Assembly: GCA_002788865.1 (NCBI GenBank)
Contig: PFSC01000061.1
Span: 1 to 10,526, forward strand
Length of the DNA stretch: 10,526 nt
Direction: 5' to 3'
From: Candidatus Roizmanbacteria bacterium CG_4_9_14_0_2_um_filter_39_13
GTDB taxonomy: Bacteria; Patescibacteriota; Microgenomatia; UBA1406; GWC2-37-13
In this document: one piece after another, positions 1-6,645 of the stretch
Layout: the number at the start of each line of letters is the position of its first letter
Position numbering within the stretch: the stretch's first letter is position 1
Program-made: the position numbers and the translations under genes
Notes under the pieces: model-generated
Told to the model about the DNA's origin: nothing
Seen by the model: the letters and a program-made list of their open reading frames with translations, nothing else
The model's database searches: none

Positions 1-48
1 ATATTATGATACAGTTTTGTCAAAGAGCGTGAACTCTTACACTCAGCT
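1..48. repeat. Direct repeat, copy 1 (48 bp)
   Basis: This stretch recurs at 159-206. The first 26 bases are identical and the whole 48-bp pair differs at three positions (27, 29 and 42 of this copy). It ends in TCAGCT, the core of the 8-bp array that follows copy 2. The two copies bracket a MITE-like element, so the layout could come from duplication of a repeat unit or from insertion into a repeat array. The upstream limit is not visible because the copy starts at the window edge. Confidence 0.85.
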
Positions 49-74
49 GTAACAGTTCACAAGTCTTGACATAG

Positions 75-160
75 ATGTCATTCCCGAGCGGAATGAAATG
101 GAGCGCGGCAATCTAATTATTTAGAGATTGCTTCGTCGTTGACACTCCTCGCAATGACAT
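75..160. mobile_element. MITE-like inverted-repeat element, non-coding
   Basis: The 86-bp element is bounded by perfect 8-bp inverted ends, ATGTCATT (75-82) and AATGACAT (153-160). Its centre is a perfect 7-bp hairpin, GCAATCT (108-114) with AGATTGC (125-131), around a 10-base A+T-rich loop. It has no coding capacity. From memory, the arrangement (GTCATT... GCAATCT ... AGATTGC ... AATGAC) resembles a non-autonomous palindromic repeat family seen in many bacterial genomes; this is recall, not a search. The last two bases overlap the start of the second direct-repeat copy. Confidence 0.6.
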
Positions 161-206
161 ATTATGATACAGTTTTGTCAAAGACCCTGAACTCTTACAT
201 TCAGCT
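159..206. repeat. Direct repeat, copy 2 (48 bp)
   Basis: Second copy of the 1-48 repeat, with 45 of 48 positions matching. It follows the MITE-like element directly and its end runs into the 8-bp tandem array, so the array core TCAGCT is shared by both copies. Confidence 0.85.
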
Positions 207-272
207 ATTCAGCTACTCAGCTACTCAGCAACTCAGCTATTCAGCTTCTCAGATACTCAGCAAATCAGCTAC
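201..272. repeat. 8-bp tandem repeat array, nine units of TCAGCTAC
   Basis: Nine consecutive 8-bp units fill 201-272 with consensus TCAGCTAC. The first four letters, TCAG, are invariant and the last four vary (CTAT, CTAC, CAAC, CTTC, ATAC, CAAA). The period of 8 is not a multiple of 3, which argues against a coding role. An open frame across it (139-330) is a by-product of the repeat. There is no spacer structure, so this is not a CRISPR array. Strand slippage during replication is the usual origin of such arrays. Confidence 0.9.
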
Positions 273-330
273 GATGGTTAGAGTACGTAGAAATGAAAAG
301 ATACTGGTATCGTACTGTCGGGCTGATTGA

Positions 331-342
331 CTGAATAGCTGA
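331..342. repeat. Inverted copy of the array unit
   Basis: CTGAATAGCTGA is the exact reverse complement of the first 12 bases of the tandem array (201-212). It lies just downstream of the tsf stop codon in the direction of transcription, so an RNA from tsf through this region could fold against array sequence. No U-tract follows, so it is not a convincing intrinsic terminator. Confidence 0.5.
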
Positions 343-352
343 CGAGTTGGAG

Positions 353-808
353 TTATTCCCCTAGTTCCCATCGTAGGATTCGTGCTATCTTGATATTTTC
401 TCCAAACTTCAAAATAGCTTCTTTCACAAGACCATCAACAGTTTTTCCTGGCTCTCGGATGTAGTCCTGTTTCAATAATTCATCAACATCAGATGATGGT
501 ACGGAGGCAACTTGCATTGCGATTTCTGAACCGAGCTTTTGGAAATCTTTATTTTCGGATACAAAATCGGTTTCTGATTGGAGTTCGACAAGTGCTGCGA
601 TTTTTTTGTTGTGATGAACGTAGGTGAACATTCCACCTGCTTCAGTATTACGATCTGCTTTTTTTGCTGCTTTTTCGGCACCCCATTTTTTCAAAAGCTC
701 CATAGATTTTTTCATATCATTGTCGGTCTCATCGAGTGCTTTTTTGCACAGGGAAAATGATACCTGCGTTTCTTCACGGAGTTGTTTGAGTTTTTTGTAA
801 TCTATCAT
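353..808 (-). CDS. tsf: Elongation factor Ts, short form
   Basis: EF-Ts is the guanine-nucleotide exchange factor for EF-Tu in the cytoplasm. The N-terminus has the UBA-like helical domain (LREETQVSFSLCKKALDET, residues about 10-28, then MELLKKWGAEKAAKKA). The core follows with the ETDFVSENKDF signature, the region that contacts EF-Tu. At 151 residues it is far shorter than the E. coli protein (283) and appears to keep only one core subdomain. Short one-subdomain forms are known in other bacteria (for example Thermus), so this is probably intact. It starts at ATG 3 bases after the rpsB stop, the classic rpsB-tsf order, and has no clear Shine-Dalgarno sequence, so it probably depends on translational coupling to rpsB. 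Confidence 0.95.
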   Translation of the reverse strand: MIDYKKLKQLREETQVSFSLCKKALDETDNDMKKSMELLKKWGAEKAAKKADRNTEAGGMFTYVHHNKKIAALVELQSETDFVSENKDFQKLGSEIAMQVASVPSSDVDELLKQDYIREPGKTVDGLVKEAILKFGENIKIARILRWELGE

Positions 809-811
809 GTA

Positions 812-1549
812 TTAGACAATTGCTTTTTTAGGTTCGGGGACTTTTTTAAGTTCAGGAGCTTTGAAGTTTTTTGTATATGCTTCCAGAAGTTCTTTCATGA
901 TGTGTTCTACTACTTCAGAATCGTCATCGTTTGCAACGATAGGATACTGTACAGTATTTGGATCTGCATTTGTGTCTGCGATTGCGACGATTGGGATATT
1001 GAATTCTTGTGCTTCTTTTGTTGCATTCTTTTCTTTTTTAATATCAATTATGACAAGTACATCTGGTCGTTCATACATAGATTCGAGACCTGAATACAAC
1101 CTCTCAAGTTTTGAGATTTGTTTGGTCATCTGGGTTCGTTCATGCTTCACTAACGTTTTTGCCTCTCCAGTTGCGAGTGACTCTCTCATCTCTTTCATCT
1201 TTTTCACATTCAACATGATGTTTTTGTAGTTTGTGAGAAGTCCAGGAAGCCATTTTGAGGAAATATATGAAATTCCATTTGCAGAGCAGTATTCTCGAAC
1301 GAAAGTACTTGCGGTTTTTTTTGTTCCGACAACGAGTATTTTCTTTCCTGCTTTTGCAGTTTGGGTAATAAATTCTTTTGCTGATGCAATCTGATCAACC
1401 GTTTTTGTAAGGTCGATTATTGATGTTTTGTTGACGATTTGATACACATTTTTGCGCGCTCTTGGGTGGAGTCTACTCTTCTTGTGGCCGAGATGAGCCC
1501 CTAAATCAAAGAGAACTTTCACTTCTTTTAAATTGGTTTGTTTTGACAT
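812..1549 (-). CDS. rpsB: 30S ribosomal protein S2
   Basis: S2 binds the 30S subunit between head and body. The sequence shows the family signatures in order: GAHLGHKKSRLHPRARKNVY near the N-terminus, SIIDLTKT, then KWLPGLLTNYKNI (family WLGGxLTN), the coiled-coil region around KLERLYSGLE, and PDVLVIIDIKKEKNATKEA followed by IPIVAIADTNADP. Length (245) is close to E. coli S2 (241). Two in-frame ATGs exist, at 1555 and 1549. I prefer 1549 because the strong promoter -10 box lies only 2 bases before the first ATG, which would then not be transcribed as a start, and 8 bases before the second. It is followed 3 bases later by tsf. Confidence 0.96.
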   Translation of the reverse strand: MSKQTNLKEVKVLFDLGAHLGHKKSRLHPRARKNVYQIVNKTSIIDLTKTVDQIASAKEFITQTAKAGKKILVVGTKKTASTFVREYCSANGISYISSKWLPGLLTNYKNIMLNVKKMKEMRESLATGEAKTLVKHERTQMTKQISKLERLYSGLESMYERPDVLVIIDIKKEKNATKEAQEFNIPIVAIADTNADPNTVQYPIVANDDDSEVVEHIMKELLEAYTKNFKAPELKKVPEPKKAIV

Positions 1550-1557
1550 AAGCATTT

Positions 1558-1585
1558 ATTGTAGCAAATAAACCTCAAAATGCAA
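1558..1585 (-). promoter_or_regulatory. Promoter of rpsB-tsf (extended -10)
   Basis: On the minus strand there is TTGCAT (-35, 1585-1580), a 16-base spacer ending in TGC, and TACAAT (-10, 1563-1558). TGC before the hexamer makes an extended -10. The predicted transcription start falls within about 2 bases of the ATG at 1549, which implies a leaderless or nearly leaderless rpsB mRNA. The sequence is seen directly; promoter activity is inferred. Confidence 0.6.
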
Positions 1586-1628
1586 CGCATGATCGATTGG
1601 TACAGCCATGAATGACAAGATAAAATAA

Positions 1629-2519
1629 TCAAAGGTTAAGTGATTTAAGGTAGTTTCGGAAATCTCCATTCAGATCTGGATGCTTGAGCGCAAACTCAAC
1701 GACTGTTTTGAGATATTCCATTTTGTTTCCTGTATCGTAATATTTGCCATCTTTTATCTCGACCGCAAGCATGCGCTTCCCATCTTCGAGCATGAGTTTG
1801 AGTGCGGCGTTGTAGTACAGCTCATCCCCTTCATTCAGTTTCTCCATCGCCTTGTCAAGATATTCAAAGATTTCAGGTGTGAAAATATATCCGGATACAT
1901 TTGCAAGGTTTGATGGTGCATGCTCTTTTCCTGGCTTTTCAACAATTTTATCGATATCCATGATGCAAGGCTCAATTTGCTTCCCGCCAGTGAATCCATA
2001 TCGATCATAATCTTCGTCGTCTTCGACGCGGATACTTGCAAGAGCGGTACATCCATACTTTTCATATGCCGAAATCAACTGTTTAAACCTTGACGGTTTG
2101 GCGGTGATGAAATCGTCACTCCAGGTGTAGATAAAAGGTTCGTTCCCGATGAGATGTCTGACATTCAAAAGTGGAGTTCCGTTTCCATAGGGGCCTTTTT
2201 GTCTCACATAGATGAAGTTTGCCATCTCGCTTATTGCTTGAACTTCGTCAAGATAATGTTTTTTTGCATCTCCACCCCGTTTGAGATTTTCGACGAGCTC
2301 TTTACTTGGACTGTCAAAATGATCTTCAATCGTGCGCTTGTGGTATCCAGTGACCATGATAATATCGGTGATACCTGCATCAACGAGATCTTCCACAACA
2401 TACTGGATGACTGGCTTGTCAACAATAGGAAGCATTTCCTTGGGTATTGCCTTGGTTTGTGGCAAAAATCTGGTTCCAAATCCAGCGGCAGGGATCACTG
2501 CTTTTGTTATTTTTTTCAT
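1629..2519 (-). CDS. galU: UTP-glucose-1-phosphate uridylyltransferase
   Basis: GalU makes UDP-glucose from UTP and glucose-1-phosphate, feeding envelope glycan synthesis. The nucleotide-binding signature is at residues 10-31 (PAAGFGTRFLPQTKAIPKEM, then LP). TWSDDF (D135-D136) fits the metal-binding segment, VEKPG is the conserved EKP region, and YYDTGNKMEYL sits near the C-terminus. Length 296 is typical. The segment usually written GLGHAV reads GNGTPL (113-118), a noticeable variation next to the active site. It begins 4 bases after the stop of the small membrane protein gene, with no clear Shine-Dalgarno sequence, so translation is probably coupled. It ends with TGA, followed by a 79-bp gap to the rpsB start and no obvious hairpin terminator, so read-through into rpsB is possible. 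Confidence 0.93.
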   Translation of the reverse strand: MKKITKAVIPAAGFGTRFLPQTKAIPKEMLPIVDKPVIQYVVEDLVDAGITDIIMVTGYHKRTIEDHFDSPSKELVENLKRGGDAKKHYLDEVQAISEMANFIYVRQKGPYGNGTPLLNVRHLIGNEPFIYTWSDDFITAKPSRFKQLISAYEKYGCTALASIRVEDDEDYDRYGFTGGKQIEPCIMDIDKIVEKPGKEHAPSNLANVSGYIFTPEIFEYLDKAMEKLNEGDELYYNAALKLMLEDGKRMLAVEIKDGKYYDTGNKMEYLKTVVEFALKHPDLNGDFRNYLKSLNL

Positions 2520-2523
2520 AGAG

Positions 2524-2934
2524 TTAATTGAATCGAACTGTTATTTTTCTCAGAAGTCTCTTATTATTCACGAAAGCCTCAATTTCTGCAACACCAGTTG
2601 CGTCCGAAGATATATGAAAAATTGCTTTACCATCAGCATCTGAGAGTTGTTCACCTTCACGGATTTGTCCAACTGCTGATGTGATCTTGACAGGGTGTTC
2701 TGGAAGTCCACCTCCAGCTTCATTTCTGACAAATACCGTTACTTCACTTTCTGAACTACCATCAGCAGGAAGCGATAAAGGCCACGCAAAAATGAGTGAC
2801 TTCTGCAAAGAAACATCGGTTCTGATATCTGCTCGAGTAAACCGGGCGATTGAACCATCGCTAAACAAATACACGGCAAAGGCAAGGAAGACGGCGAAGA
2901 ATATCGAGCTGAGGATTATGAGTTTGTTGTCCAT
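2524..2934 (-). CDS. Small membrane-anchored protein with Ig-like (Big_1/invasin-like) domain
   Basis: The 136-residue protein starts with a hydrophobic segment (about 5-24) preceded by DNK, which fits an uncleaved membrane anchor with the rest outside the membrane. Residues about 63-136 resemble a bacterial Ig-like Big_1 fold: alternating beta-strand pattern EVTVFVRNEAGG, PVKITSAVGQI, then SDADGKAIFHISSDATGVAEI and a final strand KITVRF. The D-A-D-G-K-A turn and S-D-A-T-G-V-A segment are the most family-like parts. No catalytic residues are visible. It sits between tmk and galU in a tight cluster, so it may act at the cell surface or in envelope organisation, but its partner is unknown. The domain call rests on pattern recognition only. 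Confidence 0.7.
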   Translation of the reverse strand: MDNKLIILSSIFFAVFLAFAVYLFSDGSIARFTRADIRTDVSLQKSLIFAWPLSLPADGSSESEVTVFVRNEAGGGLPEHPVKITSAVGQIREGEQLSDADGKAIFHISSDATGVAEIEAFVNNKRLLRKITVRFN

Positions 2935-2942
2935 ATGTTATA

Positions 2943-2948
2943 TCCTTA
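2943..2948 (-). promoter_or_regulatory. Shine-Dalgarno overlapping the tmk stop codon
   Basis: The minus strand reads TAAGGATATAACATATG. The tmk stop TAA is part of TAAGGA, 8 bases before the ATG of the Ig-like gene. Stop and ribosome binding site are merged, so ribosomes finishing tmk are placed to start the next gene. Confidence 0.6.
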
Positions 2949-3638
2949 TTTCACTATACCCTTTTTGACAAGAGTTTGCACAATAGCGTTGTGAATTTCT
3001 TCTTGTGATATCATTGTATCATTTCGAAAACATTTGATGGTCTCCCAATGTTTGTATCGCTCTGATAGTATATTATACATCATCGTGGACGAATCTCGAT
3101 GAGTGCGGTCATTCTCCTGTATATCTTCATGTCCTTGTAAATATGATCGCGTCTCTTTCATTCCGCTTAGCTTCTCGGTGACCTCCGATGGAACCTGAAG
3201 ATAGAGCACGAGATCTTCGCGTGGAAGTTTATGTAGCTCATATTCGAGCTCAGAAAGCCAGTCGATAAACGCTTCTCGCGCTGGGCCTTCTGGAATTCGT
3301 GCTCCTTGGTGTGCGATATTTGACGTTACATATCTATTTGCAATGAGTACCTCTCCTCGATCCAGCTTTGCTTTGATCTGATCTCGGACTGCAAATCTAT
3401 CGAGTGCATACGTGAGAGATGCAAGATATGGTGAGACATCCGAAAGTTTTCCAAACTCACCCCGAAGAAATTGTGCCACCATTTTCCCATAAAATGTGTT
3501 GTACTGTGGAAAATCAAGGCTGGAGTGTGGAATATCTTTGTGCTTGAGATACTCAAGGAGAAGTACTGATTGGGTGGTTTTACCGGATCCATCTCCACCT
3601 TCTATAACGACAAGTTTGCCAATAGTTTTATCTCCCAT
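2946..3638 (-). CDS. tmk: Thymidylate kinase
   Basis: This enzyme phosphorylates dTMP to dTDP with ATP for DNA synthesis. The P-loop EGGDGSGKTT is at residues 13-22. DFPQYNTFYG (about 42-51) and YALDRF (about 77-82) match substrate-binding regions, and NRYVTSNIAHQGAR (from about 101) replaces the usual DRY-xxS-xxAxQGA. About 230 residues compares with 213 in E. coli. A GTG start at 3662 is open, but I prefer ATG at 3638: it puts the P-loop at the normal distance from the N-terminus, and TATCAT lies 6 bases upstream, so the mRNA may be leaderless. It is first in a minus-strand run with the Ig-like gene and galU. Confidence 0.92.
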   Translation of the reverse strand: MGDKTIGKLVVIEGGDGSGKTTQSVLLLEYLKHKDIPHSSLDFPQYNTFYGKMVAQFLRGEFGKLSDVSPYLASLTYALDRFAVRDQIKAKLDRGEVLIANRYVTSNIAHQGARIPEGPAREAFIDWLSELEYELHKLPREDLVLYLQVPSEVTEKLSGMKETRSYLQGHEDIQENDRTHRDSSTMMYNILSERYKHWETIKCFRNDTMISQEEIHNAIVQTLVKKGIVK

Positions 3639-3644
3639 AGCATA

Positions 3645-3679
3645 ATGATACAATAAACTCACTCTATTTTTGTATTATA
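3645..3679. promoter_or_regulatory. Divergent promoter region between tmk and the HAD gene
   Basis: The 46-bp gap holds overlapping -10-like boxes on both strands. On the plus strand TATTAT (3673-3678) is 6 bases before ATG 3685. On the minus strand TATAAT (3679-3674) overlaps that same box, and TATCAT (3650-3645) is 6 bases before ATG 3638. I could not find good -35 hexamers. Overlapping divergent boxes would let the two genes compete for RNA polymerase. This is inferred from sequence only. Confidence 0.4.
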
Positions 3680-3684
3680 CACAG

Positions 3685-4320
3685 ATGACTCAAAAAACAT
3701 ACTCAACAATAATTTTCGATTTTGATGGTACTATCGCTGATAGTCTCCATCTGATGGTAGATATTTACAACAAGATGGCCCACAGATTTCATGCACATCC
3801 GATCGGCGCAACACAGGTCAAACATTTCCGAAGCTTGACTCCGGTGCAGCTTATTCATGAGTTGAGAATTCCAGTTATCATGATCCCAGAAATCCTTTTC
3901 ATCGGCAAACGAATCATGAAAAAACGCATGAACGAACTCAAGCCTATCAAAGGTATCGAGCAAGTTATAGAAAAATTATCAAAAAAATATACGTTGGGAA
4001 TTCTCACCTCAAATAATGGGGAGAATGTCGAAGATTTTTTGAACAGCCATTCGATAAAAAATATTGCATGGATTCATAGTGAGACGAGCTTGTTTGGAAA
4101 AGATAAAGCTTTACAGAAACGTTTAAAAAAGGATTCCCTTACAAAAGAAGAAGTGTTGTACGTTGGTGATGAAACGAGAGATGTCGATAGTTGTAAGAAG
4201 ATTGGAATCGATGTGGCATCGGTAACTTGGGGGTTAAACTCTCGAGTTCTTCTCGAAACGGTACATCCGACGTACTTGGTAGACTTTCCAGACGAGCTTG
4301 AAAATCTTTTGCTCAAATAG
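3685..4320 (+). CDS. HAD-superfamily hydrolase, phosphoglycolate phosphatase-like
   Basis: This is a cytosolic phosphatase of the haloacid dehalogenase fold. The four catalytic motifs are visible: motif I FDFDGTIADS with nucleophile D12 and acid D14; motif II ILTSN (T108/S109); motif III lysine in FGKDKA (K139 or K141); motif IV GDETRD (D162, D166) for magnesium. The helical cap between motifs I and II (about residues 20-85) is of the C1 type, as in Gph-like enzymes. The substrate cannot be told from sequence. A TTG start at 3670 is open, but ATG 3685 has a -10-like box ending 7 bases upstream and puts motif I at a normal position. No Shine-Dalgarno sequence is seen. It converges with the Clp-like gene, with 8 bases between stop codons and no visible terminator. 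Confidence 0.85.
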   Translation: MTQKTYSTIIFDFDGTIADSLHLMVDIYNKMAHRFHAHPIGATQVKHFRSLTPVQLIHELRIPVIMIPEILFIGKRIMKKRMNELKPIKGIEQVIEKLSKKYTLGILTSNNGENVEDFLNSHSIKNIAWIHSETSLFGKDKALQKRLKKDSLTKEEVLYVGDETRDVDSCKKIGIDVASVTWGLNSRVLLETVHPTYLVDFPDELENLLLK

Positions 4321-4328
4321 AATTAGAT

Positions 4329-6593
4329 CTATAGATTGATCGTATCCCCTTCTTTTGCACGACCCTCAAGTATGATTTTTGCAATCTTGTCCTCTATGGA
4401 GTCTCGAAGCGCTCGTTCAAGGTTCCGCGCACCATACGTTGCATTATAATTCTTTTCTGTGATGTCATGGATTGTTTCATCAGATACATTCACATGTACT
4501 TTGTACAGTTCGAGGACTTTTTGTTTGACCGAATCGACCATCGTTTTTGCAATGGTTTCTGCGGTATCTTTTTCCAAAGGTTTGTAGGCGATAACACCGT
4601 CAAATCTGTTCAAAAACTCAGGGGAAAACAAATTGTTTTCGATCAGATAATTGATCATTGAATTTGATGAAAGCTCTGTAGATTCATCTTGATTCCCGAG
4701 CGATTGCTTCAAAAGAATCTGATGAATATGGTTTGCTCCTGCATTGGAAGTCGCAATTATTACTAAGTTTTTGCAGTCAACACGCTGTCCATATCCATCA
4801 GTGTAGTAGCCTTCATCAAGAATAGTAAGAAAAATATTGAGAAGATCAGGGTGGGCTTTTTCGATCTCATCAAGAAGAAGGACTCCATAGGGATGTTCGC
4901 GTATAGCACTTGTAAGAAGCCCAGGATTCAGTTTTTCAATCGAACCTAAGAGTGAGGAAATATCATCTTTTGATTGGTATACCGACATATCAAACCGAGT
5001 GAGAAATGTCGACGCTCCAAAAAATACTTCAGCTACGACTTTGGCTGTCTCGGTCTTCCCTACCCCAGTAGGCCCCAGAAAAAGAAATGTTGCGAGTGGT
5101 TTGGTACGTTTTCCCATGAGAAGAAATGACCTTCGAAGTACCGATGACAGAGCTCGTATTGATTCGCCTTGACCATAGATTCTCTGTTGAAGAAGTTCCT
5201 CAAGGTGCACCAGAGTATTTTTGATTTTGTCGGTGAGAGTGGTGGGGACGTGGGTACGTTGAGTCAGTACCGTGTCGACAGTCTCGGGGGCAACCACATT
5301 TTTTTTCAGAGTTTGATTCGTATATATACATACACTATCCAAAAGCTGCAACGCTTTTTCAGGGAATGGGATAGAGGTCATGTAAAAGGCGCTTTTTTCA
5401 ATGACAGCAAAAATCGTTTCGTACGGAATATAGAGGTTGTATCGTCGTTCGAATGAAAGGGATTTGTCAAGAAGTATGAGGAGCGCCTTTTCTTTGGTCA
5501 CCTCAGAAACGTCAACCTTGGACACAATGGTTCTGATTTTTGAGTTTGGGAATACATACGTTTCGTACAAAAACGGCGTTGTGATACCGATGATTTGAAG
5601 TGAGGTTGTCGAAGCATACTTCTCGATTGGCACTGAGAGATCGACATGATTTTCGCCGACTGCAACATAGAGTTCGAAGTTTTCAATAAGAAGGATGATA
5701 TTTTTAGCTTGAGACGCTTCATCTAAAAGTTCCTCCATGAACTGTTCTCGTTTTTGAGGATCAGTGTGTTCATTCAAAATCTTCTCCATATTGAGCTGAA
5801 GTAGTCGCTTGTAGGAGAGGATCGAGTTCGTTTTTCCTTCGTATATTTTTTTTGCAAGTGAGTTTATGATCGTCATTTTCCCCACACCTTTTTCTCCGAC
5901 AAGTACTACGTTTGCTTCATCAGATTTGGAGAGGGTTCTCTCTATGAGCGCCGTCTCCTGTTCTCTCCCGATGATGTGTTGGCGAATACTCAGTTGATAC
6001 GTGGGATTGGTGAGATCTTCGGCATAGGAGTCAAGGATCGGCGTGTACCCACTTGTCCAGTCGCGCGCAAGTGGAGGGGTAGCCATGAGATTTTTTAGCT
6101 TCCACCAAGGGTGCGGACGCAGATTCAGATCGTACACATACTCAAACCATTTCTCTACCTCCTGAAAGTTTTCATCCTTCAAAAGATGAATCTTGATGAA
6201 CTGTTCTTTGAGTCTGGATTTTCGATCTGATTCGGGTTCCATCATGATAGACAGCATATATGCAACGGGAAGAGATACGATAAAACCGATAAACAAGAGT
6301 GGGATGGTGAGGATGTAGAAAGAGATTAGGATGAAATAAAATAATAGGATAGAAACTCGCATCATAAACCCAATCCCGCGAGAAATCATACCAAACATGA
6401 TTTTGTTGAAATATGCACTCAATGAAAATCCTGACTTTTTGGATGTGTCTGTGATGTTTTTCCATGGTTGGAAGAGGGATTTGGAAAGTGCAGACACCGA
6501 AAAGAAATACGGCAAAAATATGAATATGTTCGACATGGCCTCGAGAAAACCTTTGAAGTATGATTTCATGTAGTCATGCGCGGATGTGGTCAT
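4329..6593 (-). CDS. Membrane-anchored Clp-type double AAA+ ATPase with degenerate first module
   Basis: A ClpA/B/C-like protein disaggregase or unfoldase. In place of the usual N-domain it has hydrophobic segments at about 22-39 and 83-120 (the second long enough for a hairpin), with SLFQPW between (numbering from an alternative ATG at 6602). AAA-1 follows. Its Walker A is GEKGVGKMT (236-244) with M243 where T/S is expected, its Walker B is LLIENF (E307-N308) where DE is expected, and the usual arginine-finger pair is not at the aligned place. AAA-2 looks complete: GPTGVGKT (K516), LLLDEIEKAHPD (D578-E579), ATSNAG sensor 1 and GAR sensor 2 (R726). A ClpP-docking IGF/IGL tripeptide is not clear (SLGN at that place). 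TATAAT lies 7 bases before ATG 6593, which I prefer as the start. It may handle membrane-associated proteins; that is inferred. Confidence 0.85.
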   Translation of the reverse strand: MTTSAHDYMKSYFKGFLEAMSNIFIFLPYFFSVSALSKSLFQPWKNITDTSKKSGFSLSAYFNKIMFGMISRGIGFMMRVSILLFYFILISFYILTIPLLFIGFIVSLPVAYMLSIMMEPESDRKSRLKEQFIKIHLLKDENFQEVEKWFEYVYDLNLRPHPWWKLKNLMATPPLARDWTSGYTPILDSYAEDLTNPTYQLSIRQHIIGREQETALIERTLSKSDEANVVLVGEKGVGKMTIINSLAKKIYEGKTNSILSYKRLLQLNMEKILNEHTDPQKREQFMEELLDEASQAKNIILLIENFELYVAVGENHVDLSVPIEKYASTTSLQIIGITTPFLYETYVFPNSKIRTIVSKVDVSEVTKEKALLILLDKSLSFERRYNLYIPYETIFAVIEKSAFYMTSIPFPEKALQLLDSVCIYTNQTLKKNVVAPETVDTVLTQRTHVPTTLTDKIKNTLVHLEELLQQRIYGQGESIRALSSVLRRSFLLMGKRTKPLATFLFLGPTGVGKTETAKVVAEVFFGASTFLTRFDMSVYQSKDDISSLLGSIEKLNPGLLTSAIREHPYGVLLLDEIEKAHPDLLNIFLTILDEGYYTDGYGQRVDCKNLVIIATSNAGANHIHQILLKQSLGNQDESTELSSNSMINYLIENNLFSPEFLNRFDGVIAYKPLEKDTAETIAKTMVDSVKQKVLELYKVHVNVSDETIHDITEKNYNATYGARNLERALRDSIEDKIAKIILEGRAKEGDTINL

Positions 6594-6600
6594 GAGATTC

Positions 6601-6606
6601 ATTATA
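6601..6606 (-). promoter_or_regulatory. Consensus -10 box of the Clp-like gene
   Basis: TATAAT (minus strand, 6606-6601) overlaps the first possible ATG (6602) and lies exactly 7 bases before the ATG at 6593. That is the distance expected if transcription starts at the ATG. No good -35 is seen. If active, this box makes 6602 unusable as a start codon. Confidence 0.45.
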
Positions 6607-6629
6607 GAGATGTATAAAGAAGAATGCTA

Positions 6630-6637
6630 GGGGGAGG
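6630..6637 (+). promoter_or_regulatory. Strong Shine-Dalgarno of the restriction-modification gene
   Basis: GGGGGAGG lies 8 bases before GTG at 6646 and 23 bases before the next in-frame ATG (6661), so it decides for the GTG start. Neighbouring chromosomal genes lack such a site. Confidence 0.7.
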
Positions 6638-6645
6638 TTAAGACA

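Noticed and set aside
201..272. Possible CRISPR array
   Set aside because: Units are 8 bp and contiguous with no unique spacers, and no cas gene is present.
139..330. 63-codon open frame on the plus strand
   Set aside because: It runs through the MITE-like element end and the 8-bp tandem array; its YSATQQLSYSASQ-type peptide is just the translated repeat, and there is no ribosome binding site.
353..808. Truncated EF-Ts as a broken gene
   Set aside because: The frame is intact with the UBA-like domain and ETDFV core and ends cleanly. Short EF-Ts forms are known, so a frameshift or deletion need not be invoked.
4318..4331. Terminator between the convergent HAD and Clp-like genes
   Set aside because: Only 8 bases separate the stop codons, and the short AGATCTATAGAT-like symmetry has no stable G+C stem or U-tract.
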